Assembly: GCA_016185305.1 (NCBI GenBank)
Contig: JACPNV010000077.1
Coordinates: forward strand, 1 to 42,249
Length of the DNA: 42,249 bases
Direction of reading: 5' to 3'
Source of the DNA: Actinomycetota bacterium
Lineage (GTDB): Bacteria; Actinomycetota; Acidimicrobiia; Acidimicrobiales; Acidimicrobilacustridaceae
Under the pieces are notes generated by a model that was given only the letters and a program-made list of their open reading frames with translations, was not told the origin of the DNA and did not search any database. The translations under genes were made by a program, and so were the position numbers. This document shows positions 33,201 through 41,367 of this stretch, piece after piece. Every line of letters begins with the position of its first letter. Position 1 is the first letter of the stretch.

Positions 33201-36200
33201 CGCAAAGACTTCACGGTGCTCGACAACGATGGGACGGGCGCGGCGCCGGTGTGGAACGCGGCTGGTGCGCTGACCTCAGCCGATGTCAATGATCACGTCA
33301 TTCAACAGACGTTCACCGCCGCTGGTCGCCTGAAAGACGTGATCGAGCCCCCGGCCGACGCGGCTTCGTTCAACTTTGTGAGCGGCACCGGCAAGCGCAC
33401 GACGACGAACGCCTACTACACGAACGCCAACGTCGCCGCCGGGCAGTATCCGGGCGAGCTCAAGACGATCAAGGACCCACAGAACGGGGCGGCCACGACG
33501 AAACTCGAGTACGACAACGCCCGCCGGGTCACCAAGCGGACCGAACCGGGCGGGTTGTACACCCGGTCGGTCTACGCGTTCGACCCGGCTACGAAGGCCC
33601 GGATCGACAAGACGTTCACCCCGTCGCCAACCGGGTCTGGCGAAGCCGAAACCGATCGCCGCTACTTGAGGAACGGTTGGCTGGCCAGCCAGACCGCGCC
33701 GTTCGGGGTCGGCCTGGCCGCAGCGACCACGTTCTACGGGTACTACGACAACGGCAGGCTCGCAGTCGCGGCGAACCCCATACCGGGACTGCAGAACTGG
33801 GTGTCCTACAGCTATGACTCCAGGGGGAACCGAACGGCTCGAACCGCGTCAGCGAAGAACTCGCCGACCGACACCGTCCACAACGTCACCGAAACCTGGG
33901 CCTGGAACCTCGCCAACCAGCAACTCGCCTACAAGGATCCGAACAACAACACGACCACCAACACGTACTACCTCAACACCGACACCGGGACCGGCAAGGT
34001 GCCCGGCGCGGTCAGCACCGTGACGCAGCCGAGCGGCCGAGTCGAGACCCGCCAGTACTGGAACTCGAGCCTCGCGAGATCGTCGCTGTATCGCGTGGCC
34101 GGTCAGAGCGATGTGACCGTGTCGTCGTGGTGGTCTGGTCGCGGGCAGCGGCTCCGGACCCAGGCACCGACGACCGGCGCGGGCCAGGTCAACACCGACT
34201 ACACCTACGACGCGGCTGGAAGGCTCACGCAGATGGTCAGCCCCGACCCGCTGCTCGGGTCGCTGACGACATCGTGGCAGTGGGATGTCGTCGGCAACCA
34301 GACACAGATGAACTATCCCTGGCAGCCCCCAGCCGGCGGCGGCAAAGCGAAGTACACCCACGACAAGCTCAACCGGTTGACCGGCACCTTGTCCTGGGAC
34401 GGGAGCCTGTTCCAGCCGGTCGCGGCCTACACGTACAACGGCAACGGTCAGCCAACGACAGAGACCATCACCGGCTACGGCACTCGCACCTGGACCTATC
34501 CGGCGAACACCCTCCAGCCGTCGCGCTACCAGCAGGTGTTCTCCGGTGTCGGCGTCAACACCGACACCGCACTCACCTGGCGCCAAGACGGACGCATCTC
34601 CCGCGAGAACAGCACCGCCAGCGGCGGTCCCGACCGCTCCTACACCTATGACCCGGCCGGGCAGCTCACCTGCCGCGGCCAAGCCGGCGCCGCTTGTCCG
34701 ACCTCGGTCCCATCTGATTGCAGCGGCGGCAGCGCCAACCTCTACCTCTACTCCTATGACCCCCGCGGCTACCGGCTCTGCCAATCAAACAGCGGGACCA
34801 TCACCAACAGCACCTACACCCCCGACAACACCGGACGGCTCAAAACGATCCAATCAGGCTACGTCGTGGTCAACTACACCTACGACCCAGACGGCCGACA
34901 GACCGGATCCACCAGCCCCCTCGGCAACACCAACGTCACCTTCGATCCGCGCGGCCTGCCCACTGCCGTCACCCTCTCAGGGACCAACCAGGACGGCACC
35001 GAGAACCGCCGCTACGACGGCGAAGGCCGCCTCGTCCACACCACCAAAGCCGGGGTCAACGGCTTCACCGAATACACCTGGGACCCCACCAAACCCGTAC
35101 CGCAAATGAGCGGCGCCCGCGACGCCAGCGGCTACATCCAAAGCATCATGCTCTACGGCCGCGAACGCATCAGCTGGAACACCAACATCGGCACCGTCCC
35201 CTACACCTACAACTGGCGCGGCGACGTCACCAAGAACAACACGGCGGCCGCCCCCGCCGACTACGACCCCTTCGGCACCCCCTACGACACCAACGGCGCA
35301 AACCCGCAACCATGGGCCTGGTACACCCAATTCACCTACCAAGGCGAACTCACCACCACCGACAGCATCTACCTCCGCAACCGCACCTACAACTACAACA
35401 CCGGACTCTTCACCACCCGCGACCCCCTCGACGGCGTCAACGGCACCACCACCGTCACCAACCCGTACACGTACGTGAACAACGACCCACTCAACAAAAC
35501 CGACCCACTCGGATTGAGGCAGACGGACCCGACGTTCAACAGCGGTGGTGGTGTCGGCGGATGCCCGCCGTCGTCGGCGATGTTCTGTCGACCGATGGGT
35601 CTTCCTTCGTTCGGCTCCCCGGGAGCTAACACTGGTGGTCTTCCGGGTGCTGCAGCGGCGAACTACGCCCAGATGAGCAAGAACCAGCCGTGCTTCGAGC
35701 CGCTGGAGCAGAACAACTACCCGAGCGTCGATTACGACGAGGCGTGTCTCGTCCTGTCGTGGTCGATGAGTCCAGCGCTGTCATGCTCGGCGACCTGGAC
35801 GGAATGGTTTACGTTCCGGTGGCAGCAGAAGTTCAACCAGAGCATCAGTGTCGGCTCCATCAACAGCACGCTCATGAGCGAGCAAAACGCGTTTCGCGTC
35901 TGCTTCGGTGCAACAGCAAACGGGGACGTCATCCTATACGGCGTCGAGGTTCGTCAGGACCAGCTTGGAGGCCCTGACGATCCCGGATCTATGTCGATCA
36001 ACTCGCTTCAGCCGTACAAGAGCAGGTACGCCGTGAACGTTGGCTATGACGATGGGACCTGGACGAATCCTGTTTCGATGGAGCTCCACCCGGTTGCGTA
36101 CATGCCGGTGGCCGGCGAAGTGAGGCGCGGATACGCGGCGATCTTTCCCTACCAGCATCCCGGTCACAAGGTTGCGCATCTGTTTGTCTCGCACGGCGAG

Positions 36201-36326
36201 TTTGCGTCCACGGGAAATGCTGAGCCCTACAACGGCTGGGTCGGGCCACCGGAAGAGATCATCCTGTCAGCGGATGGTCGATACCTTTCGGTGGGGTCGC
36301 TCAGCGTTGGGGCACTACCGGCGTGA
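30291..36326 (+). CDS. Secreted RHS/YD-repeat protein with unrecognised C-terminal module
   Basis: The 2011-residue protein starts with a signal peptide (LLVGLLVVSVLVVL, likely cut after AWA at residue 47). A beta-rich head follows, then the entry motif NTASGSFFHEQSDAPAPAGV and TYNSSDD. YD repeats such as YTYDAAGRLTQM, YTYDPAGQLTC and YTYDPDGRQTG fill the middle and should form a closed shell. The core ends with YLRNRTYNYNTGLFTTRDPL and NKTDPLG near residue 1741. Then comes a 270-residue C-terminal module with no toxin motif that I recognise; it is Cys-containing and has four His in QHPGHKVAHLFVSHG. In related proteins this is the variable effector part. The lipoprotein gene overlaps the stop by 4 bp. 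Base composition changes within the gene suggest mosaic origin. Confidence 0.92.
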   Translation: MSDGIPRKRPGSARSGTRWPAELLVGLLVVSVLVVLGPGREAGPAWAQSCPDTTLSYTMPGAEVSTSLFVPAGTSLSAFATGSGPVDAGFTAAVQETAGVDAWQWSYPDHIIILPWNITDRQLLLPSGPDYSGRGTTVRLVVRNQSGYTGSGTVSVRFRLSSPDPNCGSSLPDANVFNLQGSRPVIGAAGHPVNTASGSFFHEQSDAPAPAGVYGLGLSRTYNSSDDLDKPVAVPGASPGRYGLFGPQWTSNVDVSVRSLDSTSNPFGTSVGVELRFGDGRRVVIPRTGSTWSPPPELFATFVWDGAASVFRLRLSTGEEWAFNAAGRLSSMDSGRGQSVRACPATGTISSLRANAGDCVATPQWQVTLTDSNSDGLVDQAAFADGSKVDYTYAVVAGLARLATVSTRYRSGETPGKWTFTYDGATGLMTQIARKVTGAGDADPHPDVVEVANHYDASRRVDYQSLESGDHVTFAYAGLAGSPPRRTTTVTYCTSWDSSTGACNAGSANEVFVYAHDDKGILLEMTDSTPSGGKQIKKAWTNEELTQFNSRRNAQSTATYDPGPGRLTQWSLPSPTTGGATSGAESFTYCGSGFTADDARPKTATNAAGEVTTYYYGANPDTDPQCQASASGGGLFASKIVDNNGQANRYTYTTGGLVASVTDADGIKTTNAWDTGRRLLLATTVGQTSGNRSTYFGYDAMGRQIVTRTGTGDETWTTYFGSGQVASQVGPVPGPARACSATAGCNFPAVPDVTGPTSASTYFLDSTLRSRTDQEGKVSDFDRRYKNGAADCAGAAPGCVRQETEKGPKFSGTDTRRMTTVRQYDAVGRLQFEKVGDPTVSGGSEVATTAYTYTQLGRPDVVTGPTGIQTKYFYDGDGNVTKTAIGAGASDGHASFSEFDLRGRVTRTAGAAGDVDETGQSARACTAYTYDQLGRVIEQDQGVFNTSGPGCVATPRTKLLRTWFHYDKAGRKDFTVLDNDGTGAAPVWNAAGALTSADVNDHVIQQTFTAAGRLKDVIEPPADAASFNFVSGTGKRTTTNAYYTNANVAAGQYPGELKTIKDPQNGAATTKLEYDNARRVTKRTEPGGLYTRSVYAFDPATKARIDKTFTPSPTGSGEAETDRRYLRNGWLASQTAPFGVGLAAATTFYGYYDNGRLAVAANPIPGLQNWVSYSYDSRGNRTARTASAKNSPTDTVHNVTETWAWNLANQQLAYKDPNNNTTTNTYYLNTDTGTGKVPGAVSTVTQPSGRVETRQYWNSSLARSSLYRVAGQSDVTVSSWWSGRGQRLRTQAPTTGAGQVNTDYTYDAAGRLTQMVSPDPLLGSLTTSWQWDVVGNQTQMNYPWQPPAGGGKAKYTHDKLNRLTGTLSWDGSLFQPVAAYTYNGNGQPTTETITGYGTRTWTYPANTLQPSRYQQVFSGVGVNTDTALTWRQDGRISRENSTASGGPDRSYTYDPAGQLTCRGQAGAACPTSVPSDCSGGSANLYLYSYDPRGYRLCQSNSGTITNSTYTPDNTGRLKTIQSGYVVVNYTYDPDGRQTGSTSPLGNTNVTFDPRGLPTAVTLSGTNQDGTENRRYDGEGRLVHTTKAGVNGFTEYTWDPTKPVPQMSGARDASGYIQSIMLYGRERISWNTNIGTVPYTYNWRGDVTKNNTAAAPADYDPFGTPYDTNGANPQPWAWYTQFTYQGELTTTDSIYLRNRTYNYNTGLFTTRDPLDGVNGTTTVTNPYTYVNNDPLNKTDPLGLRQTDPTFNSGGGVGGCPPSSAMFCRPMGLPSFGSPGANTGGLPGAAAANYAQMSKNQPCFEPLEQNNYPSVDYDEACLVLSWSMSPALSCSATWTEWFTFRWQQKFNQSISVGSINSTLMSEQNAFRVCFGATANGDVILYGVEVRQDQLGGPDDPGSMSINSLQPYKSRYAVNVGYDDGTWTNPVSMELHPVAYMPVAGEVRRGYAAIFPYQHPGHKVAHLFVSHGEFASTGNAEPYNGWVGPPEEIILSADGRYLSVGSLSVGALPA

Positions 36327-37375
36327 GCGTGCCGAAGGTCCTGTCTCCTAAGCCGGTCCGATACCGGTCGATTTGGTTGGTATCGCTGGCCCCGGCCGTC
36401 GTGCTGGCGCTCTTCTTGCTTTCCTGCTCCGGTCCCGAAGCACCCAGCAGTTCTCCCGTTGGAGGATCCCGGCCGGGTGTGCCCTCGTCGAGTTATCTCT
36501 ACGCCCCGGTGTCGGATGAGTATGGGAGCCGGCTCGCGACGGCACTCTCGTCATTCGATCGATCTGTCGTCAACGTCTTTCCTGCGGCAGATCCGGCGAC
36601 GGCTCGATACCGGCTTGAGCTAATCCGCAATGGTGTCGAGCCATGGGCGGGGGACTGCCAGTCGGTTGTGCGTGACGAGAAGAGCTGCACTGGCATCAAG
36701 GTTGGCCCCAGCGAGGCGATACGAGTGGAGTCCACCTCCCCGCTACCTGTGCCCGGCGCGGCGAACCTTTTGGCGAGCCGGTTCATCAAATGGCGAGAGG
36801 CTGACGGAACCGTGGTGACTCTGTACGGGTTAGACGGCTCGACTTCTACCGAGCTTGAAAAGGTGGCGAACCAGATCCGAGGGCTTGATCGGGCAGAGAC
36901 GGAGCAGCTGGTCGAAGGACGCACTCTAGGTTCATCGTCTAGCCCACCGGCGGCGTTCAACCTGACTCCGAAGGACACTTCGGGCTTTCTCTCCTACTCG
37001 CCGGGCAACAGCATCCAATTCGAATTCGTACACGACTGCCGGGTGTTTCAGGCATTCGGAAAGAACACGCTTCCGGGCCAAGAGGGTGCCGATTCCGTTC
37101 CCTCGACAGGGCGAGCATTCAAGACGACGGTGTCGACCATCGATGAGGAGCGAGACACGTCGCTCGAGTGGGACGATTCGCCATGGCGGTGGACAATTCG
37201 CTTCCGAGATCGACCACGAGCGAGTGATCCCAACGACGATTCAAAGCTCTTGCGAACCGCCGCCGAGTCGCTGTCGCCCACCGGTCCGTCTGAGGCCGTC
37301 GCGTGGCTGCTGGAAGCTTTTGAACGCCCAAAGGACGGGACCACCTGTGGAGCAGGTGCCTCAGCCTCGACGTGA
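36323..37375 (+). CDS. Lipoprotein coupled to the RHS gene
   Basis: The 350-residue protein has an N-terminal helix (LAPAVVLALF) and a lipobox LLSC with Cys 35, then a Ser/Pro linker, so it should be anchored on the outer face of the cell membrane. The rest is a mixed domain of unknown family (YRLELIRNGVEPWAGDCQSV, then WRWTIRFRDRPR). The GTG start overlaps the RHS TGA (GTGA), and its codon use resembles that of the RHS C-terminal module, so both probably arrived together. It could be an immunity protein or a surface partner; neither is shown by sequence. Confidence 0.8.
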   Translation: MSVPKVLSPKPVRYRSIWLVSLAPAVVLALFLLSCSGPEAPSSSPVGGSRPGVPSSSYLYAPVSDEYGSRLATALSSFDRSVVNVFPAADPATARYRLELIRNGVEPWAGDCQSVVRDEKSCTGIKVGPSEAIRVESTSPLPVPGAANLLASRFIKWREADGTVVTLYGLDGSTSTELEKVANQIRGLDRAETEQLVEGRTLGSSSSPPAAFNLTPKDTSGFLSYSPGNSIQFEFVHDCRVFQAFGKNTLPGQEGADSVPSTGRAFKTTVSTIDEERDTSLEWDDSPWRWTIRFRDRPRASDPNDDSKLLRTAAESLSPTGPSEAVAWLLEAFERPKDGTTCGAGASAST

Positions 37376-37530
37376 ACCCGTTGCATGTCGCTTGGTGAGA
37401 TCGTCGCAGAGGGCGGCGAGAGCGGCGGTTCGGCGGGGCGCGGATAGCGGGTTGATTGTGACGTGACGTGGAGCTCTTCGCCGATGATCTCGAGGTTGGC
37501 GGGGGCACGGAAGAAGCGTCGGTCCCACGA
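37376..37530 (-). pseudogene. Frameshifted C-terminal fragment of a transposase
   Basis: On the minus strand one frame reads DRRFFRAPANLEIIGEELHV and the next continues HVTINPLSAPRRTAALAALC and DDLTKRHAT. Joined, they look like the C-terminus of an actinobacterial transposase (a segment with PLSAPRRT), which I recall but could not search. The two frames meet at a duplicated ACGTG (37461-37470). The fragment breaks off next to the lipoprotein stop codon, and no upstream transposase body is seen. Confidence 0.5.
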
Positions 37531-37576
37531 GCCCGTCGACGGTCGTCCTGTCGCCGTTGATCCAGTGAACACGTTT

Positions 37577-37595
37577 GCAACCCCCCAGGGGTTGC
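37577..37595. repeat. Perfect hairpin 1 upstream of the relaxase gene
   Basis: GCAACCCC and GGGGTTGC form a perfect 8-bp stem with a 3-nt loop (CCA). No T-run follows. It lies 71 bp before the relaxase start and may be part of an origin of transfer or a terminator. Confidence 0.7.
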
Positions 37596-37606
37596 CTCCC
37601 GAAACC

Positions 37607-37625
37607 GCCCGCCGGCACGGCGGGC
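37607..37625. repeat. Perfect hairpin 2 upstream of the relaxase gene
   Basis: GCCCGCCG and CGGCGGGC form a second perfect 8-bp stem with a 3-nt loop (GCA), 11 bp after hairpin 1. The identical geometry of the two hairpins suggests a shared role. Confidence 0.7.
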
Positions 37626-37665
37626 TCCCGTCGTTGTCGACCCGCGAGCGAAAGGAGGAGTCGCG

Positions 37666-40600
37666 ATGGCGTTCATGCGAATGATGGGTGTCGACTCGGT
37701 CGAGTATCACCGCGACACCGTCCTGCAGCGAAGCGACGACCACCCCGGCGCGGCGCTGGACTACTACGCCGAGCGCGGCGAGTCACCACTCGTGTGGGGC
37801 GGCGCCGGCGCCGCGAGGCTCGGCCTCGAAGGTCTTGTCAGCGTCGAGCACTACGAGGACCTCTACGGACCGGGCGGCGCGCAGGACCCGATCACCGGCG
37901 AACGCCTCGCGAACACGCGCCGGCCGGGCATGGAGCTGGTCGTCTCCGCACACAAGTCCGTCGCCGAGCTCGGCGTGATCGGCCGGGCCGGGGACATGCA
38001 CGCCATCTTGGACGCCGAACGCGAAGGCACCATGGCCTACCTCGACTCGATCACCCAAGCCGCCGGCGGCCGGCGAGGGAAGACCCACCGGGTCACACCC
38101 ACGAGTGGGTTGGTCTACGCGCACACTCGCCACGCCACCTCCCGGGCCGGTGACCCGTTGCCGCACGATCACGTGCTGATGGCGAACGCCATCGAGATGC
38201 TCGATGACCGGGGCGGCTGGAAAGCGCCGGACACCACGACGTGGCGCGAGCACCTCCACGCCGCCACCGCGTATGGCCGGATGTGCGCGGCGAAGGTCGC
38301 CGTCGATCTGGGCTACGGGCTCGTGCCCGACCATGGCCCGTCGGGTCGGCTCGGCCACTGGGCCATCGCCGGCATTCCCGACGAAGTCATGGTGCTGCAC
38401 TCGAAGCGCTCCGCCGCGATCGACGACGAGATGACGAGGGTCGGCTACGACTCCTACCGGGCCCGCGGCCACGCGGCACGGAACAGTCGCAAGCAGAAGC
38501 GGCACACCCCGGTCGATGACCTCATGGCCATGTGGCGCAGCGAGCTCGAATCGATCGGGGTCACCGTCGAGGACCTCGCCCGCTCCGTCGACGACAATCG
38601 CCCCGCTCGCATCGCCGCCGACCTGACGCCGGAACGGACCCAGGAGCTCGTCGCCGAGCTGCTCGCCGCCGATGGCCGGTTGGCGGCGGACAAGGTGTTC
38701 TCGAGGCGGGACGTGATGGTCGCCGCCGCACCGCACCTGCTCGGCCTGGACCCCGCCGAGCTCGGCCGGGTCGTCGACCGGGTGTTGGCCGATCCGGCGT
38801 CGATCCCGCTGGTCGGTGTGCCCGGCGCGAAGGAGCGCGCGTATGCGCCGGCGTGTGTGATCGCCGCGGAGCACGCCATCGCCGCCAACGTCGAAGCCGG
38901 CCGGCACCGCGACGACGCTCCCCGCGTCACCCAGGTCGCGGCGCATGAAGCGATGCTCGCGACCAAAGACGCCATCGGCGTTCGCCGGCTCACCGACGGC
39001 CAGCAACGAGCGATCGAAGGGATCTGCACCTCCGGGCACGGCACCGATCTCGTGTTGGGGGTCGCCGGTGCCGGCAAGACCACCACCCTCACCGCCGTGC
39101 GGATCGCGTTCGAAGACGCCGGCTACACCGTGCTCGGCACCGCCACCTCCGGCCAAGCCGCCCGCACCTTGGGCCGCGACGCCGGCATCGAAAACTCCTC
39201 GACGCTCGCCTCGCTGCTGTGGCGGTTGGATCATCACCAGCTCCGTCTCAACGCCAGAACGATCGTGTTCTTGGATGAGGCCGGCATGACTGATGACCCC
39301 GACCTGCTCCGCCTGTTGACCGCAGTCGACGACGCCGGAGGCAAGGTGGTGATGGTCGGTGATGATCGCCAGCTCGGCGCCGTCGGCCCCGGCGGCTCGT
39401 TGGGGGCGTTGATCAAGCGCCACGAGCCGGGCGTGTGGGTGCTCGACGAGAACGTCCGCCAACACGACCCGCTCGAACGCGACGCGTTGGCCGAGTTACG
39501 CGACGGCAGCGTCGACGCCGCCGTGGACTGGATGGCCACCAACGACCGCATCGTGGTCGCACCGGATCGGACCGAGACGATCGGCGCCGTCATCGACGGC
39601 TGGATCACCGACATCGACAACGGGCTCGACTCAGCGATGTTCGCCTGGCGACGAGCCAACGTCGACGCCCTCAACCGCATGGGACGCGAGGCGTGGGACG
39701 ACCGCGGCAACCTCACCGGTCCGGAGCTCCAAGCGCCGGGCGGCGGCGGCTACCGAGCGGGTGATCGGATCGTGACGTTGGCGCCGGGAGCGTTCGGCGA
39801 GATCGTCACCTCCGAACGAGGCACCGCCACGAGCGTCGACGTCGGCGACGGCTCTATGCGGGTGCGGATGGCCGACGGCCGCCTGCAGCACTTCACCCAA
39901 GAAGCGACCGGAGCGGATCGGATGGCGCACGGCTACGCCATCACCGTCCACCGCTCCCAAGGCGCCACGTTCGACACCGCCCACCGTCTGGAGGACGGCG
40001 GCGGTCGAGAACTCGCCTACGTCTCCATGAGCCGAGCGAGGGAACGATCGACGGTTTACGTGGTCGCCGACGACGTCGACCAGGCCGCCGATGATCTCAA
40101 GCGGGACTGGCTCGTCGAGCGCCGCCAACGCTGGGCCATCGACTCAGGCACACCGTCGACCGACCCGACCTCGGTCGAGCGAGACCCCGAGGCGCCGCCG
40201 TCGATGCGGGCCGCTCTCTACCAAGCCCGGCTCCAGGCCGAACGACAAGCGGTCGCCGGCGCCGCACCGCCTGACGTCGCCGACGGCCAGCTCGACCGGG
40301 TCCGCAGCGACATCAACCGAACCAGGCGGTTGGTGGTGAACATCCCCAACGGAACCGCCGGCTGGGAAGGCACCGACCTCGGCGACCTCGCCTCGGAGAT
40401 CAACGACATGGAGCAGCGACGCCAGGAGCAGGTGTGGCGATCCAACAAGCCGAGCGCTTCTCGTCGAGACGTTCGAGACGCCAGACGAACCATCAAGACC
40501 CTCGACGTCGAGCTGCAGCAGTTGGGTGACCGGTTCGAGGCGATGGCCACGCCGCACCGTGAAGAGCTGTCGTCTGTTATTTCTTCTTTGGAAACCAAAG

Positions 40601-40899
40601 AGATTGATCTCAAGAACCGCACACACGAGAGGACGGCCTGGCTGCGCGCCCACCCCGAGGTCACTCGCCGCATCGTCCATCTCGACCGCGAGCTCGAACG
40701 CGTCAACAACTACTTGACGACCGAACGCGATCAGCTCGACGGCATCACACCGGCACCGCTCGACCCCGACGTCGCCCGCACCCGCGAGATGTTGCGCAAC
40801 CTCCCATCACCTCACCCGACGCGGGACATGTGGGCCGACCGGCTCACCCCGCAGGTCGAACCGCCGGCCGTCGACCGTGGCCTCGACATCGGCTTCTGA
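37666..40899 (+). CDS. MobF relaxase-helicase (TrwC/TraA type)
   Basis: The 1077-residue protein would nick a transfer origin and unwind the strand for conjugation. The relaxase domain (residues 1-300) has Tyr 14 and Tyr 33/34 as nicking candidates (ALDYYAERGESPLVWGGAGA, as in TrwC) and the three-His site His 156, His 167 and His 169 in HATSRAGDPLPHDHV. The helicase domain carries Walker A GVAGAGKTT (Lys 471), VFLDEAGM, VMVGDDRQLGAVGPGGS, ITVHRSQGATFD and YVSMSRARERSTVYVV, a RecD2-like set. The C-terminal 200 residues are charged and coiled-coil-like. AAAGGAGG lies 7 nt before the ATG. The protein looks intact. No coupling protein or secretion genes are in the window. Confidence 0.95.
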   Translation: MAFMRMMGVDSVEYHRDTVLQRSDDHPGAALDYYAERGESPLVWGGAGAARLGLEGLVSVEHYEDLYGPGGAQDPITGERLANTRRPGMELVVSAHKSVAELGVIGRAGDMHAILDAEREGTMAYLDSITQAAGGRRGKTHRVTPTSGLVYAHTRHATSRAGDPLPHDHVLMANAIEMLDDRGGWKAPDTTTWREHLHAATAYGRMCAAKVAVDLGYGLVPDHGPSGRLGHWAIAGIPDEVMVLHSKRSAAIDDEMTRVGYDSYRARGHAARNSRKQKRHTPVDDLMAMWRSELESIGVTVEDLARSVDDNRPARIAADLTPERTQELVAELLAADGRLAADKVFSRRDVMVAAAPHLLGLDPAELGRVVDRVLADPASIPLVGVPGAKERAYAPACVIAAEHAIAANVEAGRHRDDAPRVTQVAAHEAMLATKDAIGVRRLTDGQQRAIEGICTSGHGTDLVLGVAGAGKTTTLTAVRIAFEDAGYTVLGTATSGQAARTLGRDAGIENSSTLASLLWRLDHHQLRLNARTIVFLDEAGMTDDPDLLRLLTAVDDAGGKVVMVGDDRQLGAVGPGGSLGALIKRHEPGVWVLDENVRQHDPLERDALAELRDGSVDAAVDWMATNDRIVVAPDRTETIGAVIDGWITDIDNGLDSAMFAWRRANVDALNRMGREAWDDRGNLTGPELQAPGGGGYRAGDRIVTLAPGAFGEIVTSERGTATSVDVGDGSMRVRMADGRLQHFTQEATGADRMAHGYAITVHRSQGATFDTAHRLEDGGGRELAYVSMSRARERSTVYVVADDVDQAADDLKRDWLVERRQRWAIDSGTPSTDPTSVERDPEAPPSMRAALYQARLQAERQAVAGAAPPDVADGQLDRVRSDINRTRRLVVNIPNGTAGWEGTDLGDLASEINDMEQRRQEQVWRSNKPSASRRDVRDARRTIKTLDVELQQLGDRFEAMATPHREELSSVISSLETKEIDLKNRTHERTAWLRAHPEVTRRIVHLDRELERVNNYLTTERDQLDGITPAPLDPDVARTREMLRNLPSPHPTRDMWADRLTPQVEPPAVDRGLDIGF

Positions 40900-40916
40900 G
40901 CCGGCCTTGTCGCCAA

Positions 40917-40932
40917 CCCGAGCTTGCTCGGG
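40917..40932 (+). terminator. GC-rich hairpin after the relaxase gene
   Basis: CCCGAGC and GCTCGGG are exact complements around TT (a 6-bp stem with a 4-nt loop in practice), 17 bp after the relaxase stop. It is a reasonable terminator candidate although no T-run follows. Confidence 0.45.
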
Positions 40933-40968
40933 GCGGCAGCACACTACGGATCACGCAGACGAGCTCGA

Positions 40969-40974
40969 TACGCT
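40969..40974 (+). promoter_or_regulatory. -10 hexamer before the interrupted ORF
   Basis: TACGCT ends 6 nt before the ATG at 40981, the favoured spacing in this window. It supports expression of the interrupted ORF. Confidence 0.5.
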
Positions 40975-40980
40975 GACCGA

Positions 40981-41304
40981 ATGATCGGTGTCGAGCTTGA
41001 CGGAGTCGAGGTGCGCGACGAGTGGCTCTACCGCGGCCGGGGCGTGCGCTTGCACTTGCGGCTCAGCTGAGATGGCGCGGCACTGCAATGCGTTGACGTC
41101 TGCGCACCGGTCGCGGCGATCGAGGAAGTCGTCGCTGATCGGGTCGACGCCGGCGAAGCGAGCGCCGATGCCTTCCGCGCTGTCCTACGGTCGTTGTTCG
41201 ATGACGGCCGCCGCTACGCCGAACGGATCGCATCGCTTGGCGGCCTCGAGAACCCCGCCGCCGCTCCGCTTCCCATCGGCCCGGAGCTCGCCACCTACAG
41301 CTGA
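40981..41304 (+). pseudogene. Hypothetical gene interrupted by an in-frame TGA
   Basis: From the ATG at 40981 the frame encodes MIGVELDGVEVRDEWLYRGR and nine more residues, then TGA at 41068-41070, and goes on in the same frame with DGAALQCVDVCAPVAAIEEV and VADRVDAGEASADAFRAVLR to a TGA at 41302. Both halves have strong coding character (GC-ending codons, many Asp/Glu/Val). CGA to TGA by one C-to-T change would explain the stop. No in-frame start serves the second half. Family not recognised; Glu/Asp-rich N-terminus and a helical second half. A 29-residue peptide or read-through is possible. Confidence 0.5.
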
Positions 41305-41355
41305 ACTGCTTTGGCCCGTGGTCGATGCTCGGCTCGACGGTCCGGGTCGTCATGG

Positions 41356-41361
41356 CACGAT
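41356..41361 (+). promoter_or_regulatory. -10-like hexamer for the J-domain gene
   Basis: CACGAT ends 6 nt before the GTG at 41368 and supports that start. Confidence 0.4.
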
Positions 41362-41367
41362 GAGAGC

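Noticed and set aside
35514..36326. The RHS C-terminal module as a known nuclease or deaminase toxin
   Set aside because: No HNH, deaminase zinc-binding or ADP-ribosyltransferase motif could be read; the His cluster alone is not enough.
41068..41070. The in-frame TGA as a selenocysteine codon
   Set aside because: No redox motif or clear downstream stem-loop of SECIS type was seen, and a single CGA-to-TGA change explains it more simply.
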